From Podarcis raffonei (taxonomy: Eukaryota > Chordata > Lepidosauria > Squamata > Lacertidae), in NCBI RefSeq assembly GCF_027172205.1, contig NC_070614.1, positions 34,648,001 through 34,712,000 of the forward strand: DNA of 64,000 bases, given 5' to 3'. Positions 44,901 to 54,900 of this stretch are shown one piece after another; position 1 is the stretch's first letter, and every line of letters starts with the position of its first letter. A model generated the notes under the pieces. The model worked only from the letters and a program-made list of their open reading frames with translations, was not told the DNA's origin and ran no database searches. The position numbers and the translations under genes were made by a program.

Positions 44901-47900
44901 GTACATTGTACTAATTTTTGCAGATTCATGTACAAGTCCTTCATGCAATCTCTTTGTCATCAAGAATGAGCATGTCTTCCATAACCCTTTTCCCACACAA
45001 ATATGCAAAGTTGTTTTGCTGCTGCCATTGAACCTTAATCTGAAAGACCCCAATGCAGCCCTTTCTAAAGTCTTACCTTTTCTCTTTCAATTTAGCTCCA
45101 TCGTGTTCTCAGAGGTGTTTCATTTAACAACAGTGTGGGGGACAAAGTATTCTTCAATGAGAATGGAGAGGTAGTAGCTGGATTGGATATTGTCAACTGG
45201 ATTCTGCACTCAAACCAGTCCTTTCATCTTGTGAAAGTTGGAAGCATTGCTGACCAAGCATTCACTATCAGAGATGATGGCATAACATGGCACAACTGGT
45301 TTAACCAGGTATGGTACAATTTTTAGCAGACAAGGAAGTATTCAAATGTTGAGTGAACATTCACTTCTAATCTGTACATTTAATTTCTTTGGGCAGTGTT
45401 CAGCCCAAAGCACAATTTGTGGCTTATATGGCCTAATTATGTGAAGAGGGTGCTTGCAGAAATGTGTCTGACTACATGTCCTCTCAAGGGGACACGGGTG
45501 GTGCTGTGGTCTAAACCACTGAGCCTTGGGCTTGCCAATTGAAAGGTCAGCAGTTTGAATCCCTGCGACGGGGTGAGCTCCCATTGCTCGGTCCCAGCTC
45601 CTGCCAACCTAGCAGTTTGAAAGCATGTCAAAGTGCAAGTAGATAAATAGGTACCAATCCGGTGGGAAGGTAAACTGCATTTCCGTGCACTGCTCTGGTT
45701 CACCAGAAGCAGCTTAGTCATGCTGGCCACATGACCCAAAAACAGTCTGCAGACAAATGCCGGCTCCCTCGGCCAGTAAAGCAAGATGAGCGATGCAACC
45801 CCAGAGTCGTTCGTGACTGGACTGAACTCTCAGGGGTCCTTTACCTTTTTTTTACATGCCCTCTCAAACCCTTCCCATCATGGCTGGTGAAATCAAGTGA
45901 GGGAGAGTTGATCCGGTGGGTCCAGGTTGAATATTTCCTTGTGGGAAGGGGTGGTACCTGCTGCTCCATCTACACTTGCTGAGAGAAGCAGATAATGAAA
46001 TAATAGTCCATATTTACCCTCTAGAAGTAATTTAAAAGAAACTATTCGGATCCTCTTGAAGGACTCATTCCAATAATAATTGTGAAAACTGGCAATTTAA
46101 TTATAACCTCTGGAATGATGTTCAATATACCATTTTCCCACCCTATATATATTCTGTTGTTTCACCTCTGTTTTCTGCATTCCCCTCTCCTATTCCCTTG
46201 TAATAGATTGATTTATTGTTTTTATTACATTGGAAATATTTGCTAAGGGGTAAATAGAGGGAAGAAACTCTGAAGCGGAATGTGACACAGTCACAATTAT
46301 TAAAAATATGGGATAAGTATAAAAATGAATTAAGTCCAGGTATCTCCCCTCTGGCTTCTGTAATAAAGCTAATAGATTTCTTAGGAGAAATCGGGTATCA
46401 CATTTCATTAATTACGGGGCAAGGGAGTTCAAAATTTTGAGATTTAATAAAGAAAAATGGGATTGTTGCCACCATGTTACAAATATTTTCAATAAGATGT
46501 TGTTTTTGTTGAAAATACTGTGCCCAAAATATGCATTAAAACAAGAGTCAATTTGGAGGGAAATGGCAGTGAACAAATCACTGTCATCTTGTGAAAAGAA
46601 ATGGAACAAAAAAGATATTCCAGCTCTGAATTACTCTTTTTAAAAACATGGCAACAATAGTGAAATCATACTACTGTGTAGGAAGCAAAATTGCGACCAA
46701 ATTTATAGAAACCTGTTCAGTTTTTACAATATGTTGTCTGTGTTGGTATAAATAAAAGAATAACGACAAATCCATTGAATTTGATAAGGAATTGACTCAG
46801 GAAGCCCATGCAGCTGGACAAGAAGAGAAACTTGAGAGTTTTGAGAGTGTGAAGAAAGAGATATATGTTGTTTCTGAGGAAAAGGAAGGAGGAGATGTAA
46901 TGTTGCAGATGACAAAGGAGAGCCAGAGGCCTGACATGATGGTTACAAAGGAAAATAAGAACTTGATGGTGAAAATTTGGTCTGAATTGGAGACTGAAGA
47001 ATGGAGAGATCTCCTTATGTGGAGATCGGAAGACCCAAGGATTACAAATTCGATTAAGGTGGAAGTTGGAGCTTTGGGGACATTTGGACTTGAAAGGAGT
47101 AAGAAACAAGATTCAGGCTCCACTTTTAAGTATGGAGGTCTGGCTGGAAGAAAATTGGACCCTATTGGACTAGTGCTTCTCCGAGATTCGGTGTTTAATA
47201 CCAAGGACTATCAAAAAAACCGGCAGAGAGGAACTGAGAGAGAATTAAGAGCCTCGGACATGAGATCTCCAGGCTGATAGTAGATTGATTGATGGACGTT
47301 TGTTGGGGATTGAAACCGGGAAAGGGGGGGTGGAGTTTGGGAATCCAAAGGGTGTATAATTATAATCTGTTTTGTTTTTACTTTTGTTATCTGTTTTGAG
47401 AATTGAGGAAATCGTGGAAGGGAATTTAGGCCGACTTTAGAAAAAGGTTTTAAGAATAAGCACTGATGTATTACTATTGATGTTTATAAGGCAAAAGTGG
47501 TTTTTTAAAATGAACTAAATATAAAAAGGTTAAAAATTAGGGATAAGAACTTGTTGAACCAACAATTTGAATTGGAATACAAGAGGGGGAGGTTTGGGGA
47601 AGTCAGGGAAATATGTTATTGAAAATAAGGATTGTGAATTCTATGTGTTTTTAAACTTTTTTGTTTTTTCTTTTTTGATTTTTTAATGTATAAACAATGG
47701 AAAATTTTAATAATTTTTTTTTAAATAAATAAATAAAAGAATAACGCTGTACCATATTAATTGTTTGTAGAAAAAGAAAATGGTGGTAGCTTTGAGCCCA
47801 TTCATACATTACTGAATAGTCTTGTCACTTTGGAAGCATATGGAAAATTCCTGGAAATTTAAGGATTCCAAGCTCTTCATTCTGAACATTGTTCTCCTCT

Positions 47901-50718
47901 TTCATATTTGGATTAGACGCAGCCTCTTTCCATATGTACCGAGAGTTGCCACCCTGGCTCCAGCAAGAAGGTGAAGGAGGGGGAGCCATTCTGCTGCTAT
48001 GATTGCATCCCATGTCCAGAAGGCAAGATTTCAGAGCAGAAGGGTAAAAAATATATTCTCCTGGTTTACCAAGTAGACCAAATATAATCCAGAGGAATAG
48101 GTATACAGAACTGCTTAAAAAAACAAAAGTGGTGTGACGTTATTACTCTTCTGCACTCTGGGACATATGTTTTGCTATATATGGTGGGCATCATTCTTTA
48201 TGATTAAACATGTATTAAAGGTGATATGGTCATATAAGAGCAGATGGTTGCCACATACATGTCCACATACTTTATCAAACAGTAGCCAGGGTGGGCGGTT
48301 TCCGATTCTAGTGGTGCTTGAACAGCCAATGATGGTGTGAACTGGGGGGGGGTCAATTCAGTTTGAAATGAAATATGTGCATATACTATGCATATTATGA
48401 CACAGAGCAGGGGTAGGCAACCTAAGGCCCATGGGCCGGATGCAGCCCAATTGCCTTCTCAATCTGGCCCACGGATGGTCCGGGAATCAGTGTGGTTTTT
48501 TCCCCCCAAGAGTAGAATGTGTCCTTCTATTTAAAATGCATCTCTGGGTTATTTCTGGGGCATAGGAATTTGCTCATTTCTCCCCAGAAAAATATAGTCT
48601 GGCCCACCACATGGTCTGAGGGACAGTGGACCAGCCCACGGCTGGAAAAGGTTGCTGACCCCTGACATAGAGCAACCCATGGAGCATGGGTTTTTCTTGG
48701 TGCTCCAAGCAGCAACTGTTGTTGATGGCATTCATCTGTCTCAGGAGACAATGAAAGAGTGTGCCTTCAGGGCTGAGATCAAACCATTGAAGAGCTGCAG
48801 TGCCTGCTGTTGCTGTAGAAACTGATACAGGAGAGACATGTTTTACTGCAGGTGGGGCAGATGAAGGAGTCCGGTTCTGTTGCTACAGATGCACCATGGT
48901 CTTTCTTCTCTCTACACTCCCCCCAGTGGTCATTTCTCCTCTGGTCCCTACTGTAAACTGTTAATAAAGAAGACCATCTTTGGGCCACCTCTTGCCCATG
49001 TGCACATCTGTTTGCATAGATGCAGAATAATCCATTTCTGCACATGGCTCTGGGAGGGATGGAATGCACAGGTTCACTCCATAATGCAGATTAAATAAAA
49101 CTCCTCTGTGATCCCTAAATCAAGCACTGGGTTGAGTCTAGAAACAAAGCTACTTTCCATTGGACATCAAGTAAGGCACCCTCAGAAGTAGTAGCACCTA
49201 GCACCGCTGACACTGAGAAAAGAGAAGGGTGTCATCTTTGCAACTGATGCAATGACAGAAAATTGCAGCAACAATATGCATTATGCGACTTGTCCGCCTA
49301 CATGCGCGTAGGCTGCTCAGGCAGCGTATGTTATGCTTGCAAGATCTGAATACTCATTGTTACCAGTATTCACAACAGATTATTCTTGCTCAGATGTACA
49401 ATCATTATTTGCAATATTGTATACATGTTTAATATTGTAGCAACTATATAAATAATCATAGGTATGCTCATGGCACATAACTACTGTGAGGTCAGCTATA
49501 CCCAGTATGCTGTGTGTCCAATACACTGATGCAGTCAATCTTTGTTGAAGGTTTAATAATAATTGGACTCTAGTCAGGGCTCCATGATCACAGCTGGCTT
49601 ACTACATCCTCATGCCTAAACCCAAAATTGGACTTATATCTATTTAAATGACTTTAAAACTTCCAGATTTAAATACCCAGATGCTGCCACATTGCAGAGT
49701 ATCAGAATTAAATATATCCTGTAACTTGAATACATGGTATTTATTGGTCCTGGAGGAATGATTTTGGCGTGTTCTTTCAAGATTAATGGCGTAAAACAAA
49801 ACTTTTCATTTTACAGATATGAACGACTGCCAGAAATGCACAGATGGGAACTATCCAAACAAAAACCAGGATTTCTGTGTTCCCAAGACTGTAACCTTCT
49901 TGTCTTATGAAGAACCATTAGGGATCAGTTTAGCTTGTTTTTCTCTGTCCTTTGCATTGATCACTGTTCTGATCCTAGGAACATTTATGAAGCACCACGA
50001 CACTCCCATTGTCAAAGCCAACAACCGCGACCTCACCTACATTCTCCTCATCTCCCTCTTGCTCTGCTTCCTTTGTGCTTTACAGTTCATTGGCCGACCT
50101 GAGAAGGTGACGTGTCTCCTGCGACAAACAGTTTTTGGAAGTGTCTTCTCTGTGGCTGTTTCTTGTGTCTTGGCAAAAACCATCACAGTGGTTCTTGCAT
50201 TCATGGCCACCAGGCCAGGATCCAGGATGAGGAAGTGGGTGGGGAAAAAGCTAGCTAACACCATTGTTCTTTCCTGCTCTGTTATTCAAGTAGGCATTTG
50301 TACTATATGGCTGGCAACCTCTCCTCCACTCCCAGATGCTGACAGGCACTCAATGACTGATGAAATTATACTAGAATGTAATGAGGGGTCCGTGACTCTG
50401 TTTTACTCTGTTCTTGGTTACATGGGCTTCTTGGCCATTGTCAGTTTCATTGTGGCATTCCTTGCCAGGAAGTTGCCGGATAGTTTCAACGAAGCCAAGT
50501 TTATAACTTTCAGCATGTTGGTTTTTTGCAGTGTTTGGTTGTCCTTTGTTCCAACCTACCTGAGCACCAAGGGAAAATATTTGGTTGCTGTGGAGATCTT
50601 TTCCATTTTAGCCTCCAGCGCTGGCTTGCTGGGTTGCATCTTTTCCCCCAAATGCTACATTATTATTTTGAGACCTGAACTGAACAACAAGGAACAGCTA
50701 ATAAGAAGAAAAGAATGA
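38749..50718 (+). CDS. V2R-4: vomeronasal type-2 receptor, six coding exons
   Basis: Exons join 38749-38966, 39501-39792, 43868-44728, 45096-45308, 47917-48043 and 49817-50718: 870 codons, then TGA. Signal peptide [17 protein letters not shown]; ligand-binding domain to about residue 528; cysteine-rich linker 529-595; seven helices; tail KEQLIRRKE. It is the longest gene of the array because intron 2 (4.1 kb versus 0.9 kb in V2R-5) has gained a 2.1-kb L1-tailed element and a CR1 fragment, and introns 4 and 5 hold a SINE, another L1-tailed element and a hAT-like MITE. Exon 4 lacks five codons in frame relative to the other four genes. Partner paralogue is V2R-5: shared exon 3 end ([15 protein letters not shown]) and intron sequence. 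AATAAA lies at 50795-50800. No frame break found despite the crowded introns. Confidence 0.9.
39023..39240. mobile_element. Tigger/pogo-like MITE in V2R-4 intron 1
   Basis: Starts CAGTGGTACCTCGGGTTAAG and ends CCCAAGGTACCACTG, with TA at 39021-39022 and 39241-39242. The matching intron of V2R-5 has the undisrupted TA at 52001-52002 within the same neighbouring sequence (AATCAGAATATAA), so the exact insertion point is confirmed within this window. Confidence 0.92.
39501..39792 (+). CDS. V2R-4 exon 2
   Basis: 292 bp, acceptor TTCTAG|C, donor CACAG|GTATG. The first 140 bases are almost identical to V2R-5 exon 2 and then diverge sharply ([12 protein letters not shown] versus [12 protein letters not shown]). 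Confidence 0.92.
39855..41922 (-). mobile_element. L1-tailed retroposon with a single ORF, near full length
   Basis: On the minus strand the element starts GC-rich (41922 to about 41300, a CpG-bearing leader), has one ORF at 41086-40445, then a 3' UTR ending near 39860 with AATAAATATTTTTTT. Partial copies occur at 46766-47730 (+) and 54561-54934 (+). No endonuclease or reverse transcriptase is present, so it must depend on another element's machinery, probably L1 judging from the tail. The corresponding V2R-5 intron lacks it; the flanking intron sequence resumes at 41925 (matching 52630 on), with some 40 bp of target missing. A clean target duplication is not evident. Confidence 0.7.
40445..41086 (-). 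CDS. 213-codon ORF of the L1-tailed retroposon, unknown product
   Basis: The ATG at 41086 follows a long leader and the stop leaves GC-type ...SDVRSPG. The N-terminal 50 residues ([20 protein letters not shown]) could form a coiled coil; the middle is acidic ([15 protein letters not shown]); the C-terminal half is rich in Trp, Arg and Lys ([27 protein letters not shown]). The C-terminal half is shared with the copy at 46792-47277, which shows it is element-borne and not a host gene. I do not recognise an L1 ORF1 RNA-recognition domain. It may bind RNA like ORF1 proteins, but this is a guess. Confidence 0.5.
   Translation of the reverse strand: MVGVCKFQAELDRALVLLGNLQDEYNALSTKVSLLYWTVNNSLEPDKDLKQEACSTEQINETESVDMMEQYAVFEENEGGAGDLQELKESYNMRPDMMIKKDNKNWMWKAWSEWEFGKWRDPLWRRSEDLRITNLLKVKAGALGTFGFERNLKQELEHPIGFAFKYGGLAGSNMDSVGPEPLRDLGLNIKDYQRDRQKGTERDTRASDVRSPG
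42187..42207 (+). repeat. Sauria-SINE 3' tail remnant
   Basis: AGGGGTCCTTTACCTTTA matches the 3' end of the SINE at 45488-45853. Only the tail is present, ahead of the CR1 fragment in V2R-4 intron 2. Confidence 0.5.
43000..43052 (+). pseudogene. RN7SK: 7SK RNA 5' fragment, tailless retropseudogene
   Basis: The 53 bases begin GGATGTGAGGGCGATCTGG and end GATCGCCAGGGT. From memory they match nucleotides 1-53 of vertebrate 7SK small nuclear RNA with one change (CTGCAACATC for CTGCGACATC). The 16-bp target word AGAAGACATCTGAAGG is repeated on both sides (42983-42998 and 43053-43068), whereas other CR1 copies (4930-4950, 59794-59810) have it once. There is no A-tail, and one extra A precedes the fragment. 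This is the pattern of a 3'-truncated, tailless retropseudogene. It lacks the rest of 7SK and any polymerase III promoter, so no function is expected. Confidence 0.88.
43186..43230 (+). repeat. (ATT)n/(GTT)n microsatellite at CR1 end
   Basis: ATT units pass into GTT units directly after the CR1 tail, marking its 3' border. Confidence 0.9.
43868..44728 (+). CDS. V2R-4 exon 3
   Basis: 861 bp, acceptor GCCTAG|CTC, donor GGCAG|GTACTG. Shows [27 protein letters not shown] and [18 protein letters not shown]. Confidence 0.93.
45096..45308 (+). CDS. V2R-4 exon 4 (five codons shorter)
   Basis: 213 bp, acceptor TTTAG|CTC, donor [20 protein letters not shown] replaces the [14 protein letters not shown] of V2R-5, an in-frame loss of 15 bp that removes an Asp/Pro-rich loop next to the linker. 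Confidence 0.9.
45488..45853 (+). mobile_element. Sauria-type tRNA-derived SINE
   Basis: The head (GGGGACACGGGTGGTGCTGTG... with box B-like AGTTTGAATCCC near 45553) is tRNA-derived. The body contains CAAAGTGCAAGTAGATAAAT and TTAGTCATGCTGGCCACATG, and the end CAGGGGTCCTTTACC plus a T-run is the Bov-B-like tail of lepidosaur SINEs. The 14-bp duplication ACATG(T/C)CCTCTCAA flanks it (45474-45487 and 45854-45867, one mismatch). It lies in V2R-4 intron 4, complete. Confidence 0.92.
46190..46640 (+). repeat. Unclassified decayed LINE-like sequence
   Basis: A/T-rich stretch with codon-like wording in changing frames (for example [11 protein letters not shown]-type words near 46310 and [11 protein letters not shown] near 46600). 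It may be a LINE C-terminal region. I could not assign it. Confidence 0.3.
46766..47730 (+). mobile_element. L1-tailed single-ORF retroposon, 5'-truncated copy
   Basis: It begins inside the ORF, which stays open from 46792 to 47277 (ends RASDMRSPG, as in the 39855-41922 copy), followed by the same 3' UTR (GGGAATCCAAAGGGTGTA, GAATTTAGGCCGACTTTAG) and an A/T tail. The 16-bp word AAATAAAAGAATAACG flanks it (46750-46765 and 47731-47746), consistent with target-primed insertion. It lies in V2R-4 intron 4. Confidence 0.75.
47917..48043 (+). CDS. V2R-4 exon 5
   Basis: 127 bp, acceptor GATTAG|ACG, donor AGAAG-G|GTAAAA. Encodes [18 protein letters not shown] and [13 protein letters not shown]. Confidence 0.92.
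48408..48664. mobile_element. hAT-like MITE in V2R-4 intron 5
   Basis: Terminal inverted repeats CAGGGGTAGGCAACC and GGTTGCTGACCCCTG are typical of hAT/Charlie-type elements. The 8-bp duplication ACA(C/T)AGAG flanks it (48400-48407 and 48665-48672, one mismatch). 257 bp, non-coding. Confidence 0.9.
49817..50718 (+). CDS. V2R-4 exon 6 (seven-helix domain)
   Basis: 902 bp, acceptor [27 protein letters not shown] opens the exon, nearly the same as V2R-5; ICL1 reads NRDLTY instead of NRNLTY, and TM3 begins [11 protein letters not shown]. Confidence 0.95.
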
Positions 50719-50794
50719 ATAATTTGTGTCTTTATACAATAGTTTGTGAGAATCTTATTTTCAGCAGCTACCCTATGTAATGCCCTGGCTGCAG

Positions 50795-50800
50795 AATAAA
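50795..50800 (+). terminator. Polyadenylation signal, V2R-4
   Basis: AATAAA 77 bp after the stop codon. Confidence 0.45.
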
Positions 50801-50870
50801 GGCCAATTTAAAGTCAAACTTGACCAGAAAAGCATGCGGTCTGTACCACTGAAAGTGCTACATTGAAATA

Positions 50871-50965
50871 CAGTGGAACCTTGGGTTGTGAATGTGATTC
50901 ATGCGGGAGGCATGTTCACAACCCACAGCGTTCGCAACCCACAGTACCACGTCTGCGCACACGCA
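50871..50965. mobile_element. Tigger/pogo-like MITE fragment (left end)
   Basis: TA then CAGTGGAACCTTGGGTTGTG matches the left ends of the copies at 4993 and 7541; the interior word CGTCTGCGCACACGCAG recalls 7618-7660. The right inverted repeat is missing. Confidence 0.6.
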
Positions 50966-51069
50966 GTTTTCTTGCTCTCTATCATTCCAAGTCCTACTCT
51001 CTTAAAAGGAGAGAAAACTATAGTTCAGATGTGAAAAACAAGATTTCTTCAGCAATTCCCCAGATTTCA

Positions 51070-51300
51070 GATGGTGATTAACTTCCTATTTAATGATCAA
51101 AATGATGGTGATTAATTCTGTTGCCATCTCAAAACCCACAGGAATACCCAATTTTGACCATAATAGCCCGCTTCTCTCATAATCAAAAGAACTCTAATTA
51201 TAACTCTGCTGCTTCTCAAAAATCCTAGACAGTTTCAGGGATCAGGAGCAAAACTAATAGCTAAGACGGTGAACAATGCCATAAGTATAGCCACTACCAT
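51070..51300 (+). promoter_or_regulatory. Candidate V2R-5 promoter block, partly duplicated
   Basis: CTAATTATAACTCTGCTGCTTC near 51193 and a TATA-like ATAAGTATAG at 51281-51290 match the V2R-2/V2R-3 block. A second, weaker copy of the first part (GGTGATTAATTCTGTTGCC) lies upstream near 51103. The ATG is about 445 bp downstream, much further than in V2R-2, so an additional segment or a 5' untranslated stretch must lie between. Function is inferred. Confidence 0.4.
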
Positions 51301-51734
51301 TTAGAATCAGAGAAAGGACCTGGACACTTGGCATCAGGAGCTGGCAGATATCAGGCTTGCAAAATCTCCATTGTTTTATTATAGAAGCCCAAGAACCACC
51401 AGTGGAGCCAGGTATCAGATAGCAGCAGGGAGACAACATATCCTAAGGATTAGGGAACAGGATACCTTTGAGCACATGCTCAGCCCTGGAATTTCTTTTC
51501 AGAACCAGAACTGCACTCATAATACCATGTATTAGTAGATTCTGACCTATCTTCTGCACACCTTTGCTTTTCATTCTATAGTTTCTATTTTATAGTTTGA
51601 ACTCTGGTGTTCCTGGGTTCTGGCCTATCAGCAGACCAAACTAGCAGATGCTTATCATCACAGAAAACCCAATTTTACTGTCAAAGAACAAAATAAGAGA
51701 ATCTGGGTTTAGAAGGAATATTTCCATTGTACTC

Positions 51735-51955
51735 ATGAAGTCGATTTTAGTGATCTTGCAGCTGGTATTTCTTCCTCACATGGTATGCAAAGTTTGCAAT
51801 GTTCAATGCAGGATCCCTAGTCCTCATCCTCCGCCTCAAAAGTACCATCAACCAGGAGATCTTATCATTGGTGAAATTGTCTCTCAGGCTCGCTTCATCT
51901 TCAGCTCATTCACCTTCACTAAAGAACCCCCTCCAGCATTACTGGAAGAGCTTGT
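51735..51955 (+). CDS. V2R-5 exon 1
   Basis: 221 bp, one codon longer than in V2R-4. [19 protein letters not shown] replaces the usual GGIAS wording: Glu for the second Gly. Donor CTTGT|GTAAGG. Confidence 0.88.
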
Positions 51956-54900
51956 GTAAGGACTTTTCTTTCTTCCTTTCTTCCACCAGAATAATCAGAA
52001 TATAATGAAGTATTGGATTTGCAGAACTCTGGGTTATTCATTTGAGCTGTAGAAAATGTTATGATGGTAAAGAGAACAATGAAGAAAAGAAGCTCCCTTT
52101 ACTCCACATAGTCATACTTTTCAAAGCTACCTTTCTTCTTCTTCTTCTTTACATTTTCTTCCACTTCTTTCTTCCATTCATCTCTTTTTTACCGACACAA
52201 GGGAAACCCTTCTGATACAGAATCCATCTCTCATTCTAGCATTGTGCCTAAGAACTACCAACACATTCTGGCCTTGGAGTACGCGGTGAAGGAAATCAAT
52301 GAAAACTCACAGCTCTTACCCAATGTCACCTTGGGTTTCCACATCTATGACAGCTATTTAAGTGCAAAGTGGACCTATCAGGCCACTCTGCTATTTCAAT
52401 CCACTCTAGACAGGTTTGTCCCCAATTTCAGATGCGGTGTCCAGAATAGTCTGACAGCAGTCATTGGAGGACTGGACTCTGAAGTATCCCTTTACATTGC
52501 AACCATCTTGGATATCTATAAGATTCCACAGGTAGGTTATATGTGGAGTATTGGAATCCTTTTTTTTTTTTTTTTTTGCTTTCATTTCATTGATTGGGGT
52601 CAGAAATGGGTGCAGATGAAATAATCATATAGATCTTATATTTATTTATGACTGTCTTGTGCTGGCTGAGAAAGACATTCTTCATGACCATTCATTGCAG
52701 CTGAATGTTGTGGCTAATCAGATAAGGATTAACTTTTTATCTGCATGCCAAGGTCCACACTCTGAGAGCCAAACATGTGTAAAAGTTCAACCAGAAATAA
52801 AAAGTGCTCACCCCTTTGGCTACAGTGTGGGAGGGGAATCTATATTTATTATGAACCTGGACATGTTGGAGATGAGCATGAAACCAACCTTCTCACTGCC
52901 TCATACTTCTTGCTGTCTGAGCCAATTGCATTTGATATCAAAATATAGGCTGTGGAGTAGACAGGGGCTTATACAGACAGACCTACACACACACTTTCAC
53001 CAGACTTCCCTTCTCATGAAAAGGTGAGTGGCCTTCAGGGTCTTCAGGTTAGTGCAAAATTTGTACGACTTTCAGATGGGGGAGTACTTGCTTCCAAGTT
53101 CATAAAACACCTTAGAATATAGCTTTCCCCATCGATAAAACAACCATTTTTGAGGTAGGTGAGATGAAGAATTGTTTAACTCCATTCTAATGGAGTGTCC
53201 TAGCAAAGCTTTGAGTTCAAGTCTATTTCTTTTCATTAGAGTCAACAGCAGTTATCCATTATGCATTGAACTCACTAGATGACAATAGACTGGCTCCCAT
53301 TTCCTGAAAATCAGATTCCTTTCTGTGCCACAGGAACAATAAAATTTCCCTTTCTTAGATGGTTGTTCTAACTATTAATTGAATGTGGATTGGGGGTTTT
53401 CCCCTACATTTGAAAATAGCATTCTTATTATTGTCTTTCTCCCCTGTTGTGAATACTTCCTTAGCTCATTTATGGTTCTGCTCCTGTGATGAATGATAAA
53501 ACTCCAGGCCTTTCCTTCTACCAGATGGCACCTCAGGAAAGCCAACAATACATGGGGATTCTCTCTTTGCTGCTGCATTTTAGATGGGCGTGGATTGGGG
53601 GCATTGTTATGAATAATGACATTGGAGAAAGATTTGCACATATTGTAGTTCCACTGTTTTCCAAGAATGGTATCTGCTTTGCTTTCCTAGAAAAAATCCC
53701 CAGTTTTAATTTTGTCAGTGGAATTAATGATATGCTAGAAATGGGAGCAAAAATTCATGATACCATAATTGCCAGCAAAGCCAATGTAGTGGTAGCCTAT
53801 GGAGAATCATATTTCATGACCATTTTCAGATGGTTTCCATATGTATCACAACTCGAACACATGAGTGAGAATCCAAAAGGTACAGTATGGATAATGACAG
53901 CACAAGTGGAGTTCACTTCATTGGTCTATCAAAGAACTTGGGAAACCGAATCATTCCATGGAGCTCTGTCTTTCAAAATTCACTCCAGTAATATACCTAG
54001 TTTTCCTCAATTTGTTGCAAGCAGAATCCCATCCAACAGAAGAGGAGATAGTTTTATAATGCCATTCTGGCAACAGGCATTTGGCTGCACGTTCCCTAAT
54101 GTGGTTGTGGATAATGTGAGTGGAGACATTTGTACAGGGTGGGAGAAGATGGAAAGCCTTCCAGGAACTTATTTTGAGTTATCCATGACTGGTCATAGCT
54201 ACAGCATCTACAATGCTGTCTATGCTGTGGCCCATGCGTTACATGACATGTCCTCATCTGTACCCAAACGGAGAGGAATGGTGGATGAAAGAGGACCAAA
54301 ACTTCAAAATCAACAGCTCTGGCAGGTACTGAATTAAAAATCTTTCATTTGGCATCACACTATATTGGATGTTATTCTCTCCCAATTCTTACTGTGCTAA
54401 CATTTTCTTCTTCCTTCCTTTCCTTTCCACCTAGAAAAGACATGATAGACTTTATTCGAATCAGACATCCTGTTTGACTTTTTGTGGTCTTCTCTGGGTT
54501 ATAAAGAATGGGCATATTTTGCATCATTCTTTTTCCACTCAAATGTAAAGCATCGTCTGATAAAAGTTAATAAGATTATGCAAAAAAAAATAGGTATTGA
54601 TATGCTTGAAAATATGGATATAGTATATGTTATGGTATAAAGTTTAACATTTGAAAAAGGGTAAGAATTTGCTGAACTAAATATTTGAATGGGAATACAA
54701 AAGGGGGGAGGCGTGAGGAGGTCAAGAACATAAGCATATGAAATTGAGGTTATTTGAAAAATGGATTGGTTTTAACTTTTTTATGTTTAAATTTAATTTT
54801 TCTTAATTAGTTGTGCTTTCTTTTTGTATTTTTGGTGTTTCTTTCTTTTTTTTGTAATCTAGGGTTTTTTATTCTGTGAATTTTTATTTCTCTTTTCTGT

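Noticed and set aside
45488-45560. tRNA gene
   Set aside because: The tRNA-like head is followed by a SINE body and tail, with target duplications; box sequences are degenerate.
51648-51734. Upstream in-frame start for V2R-5
   Set aside because: The added polar segment would bury the signal peptide; the ATG at 51735 fits the family.
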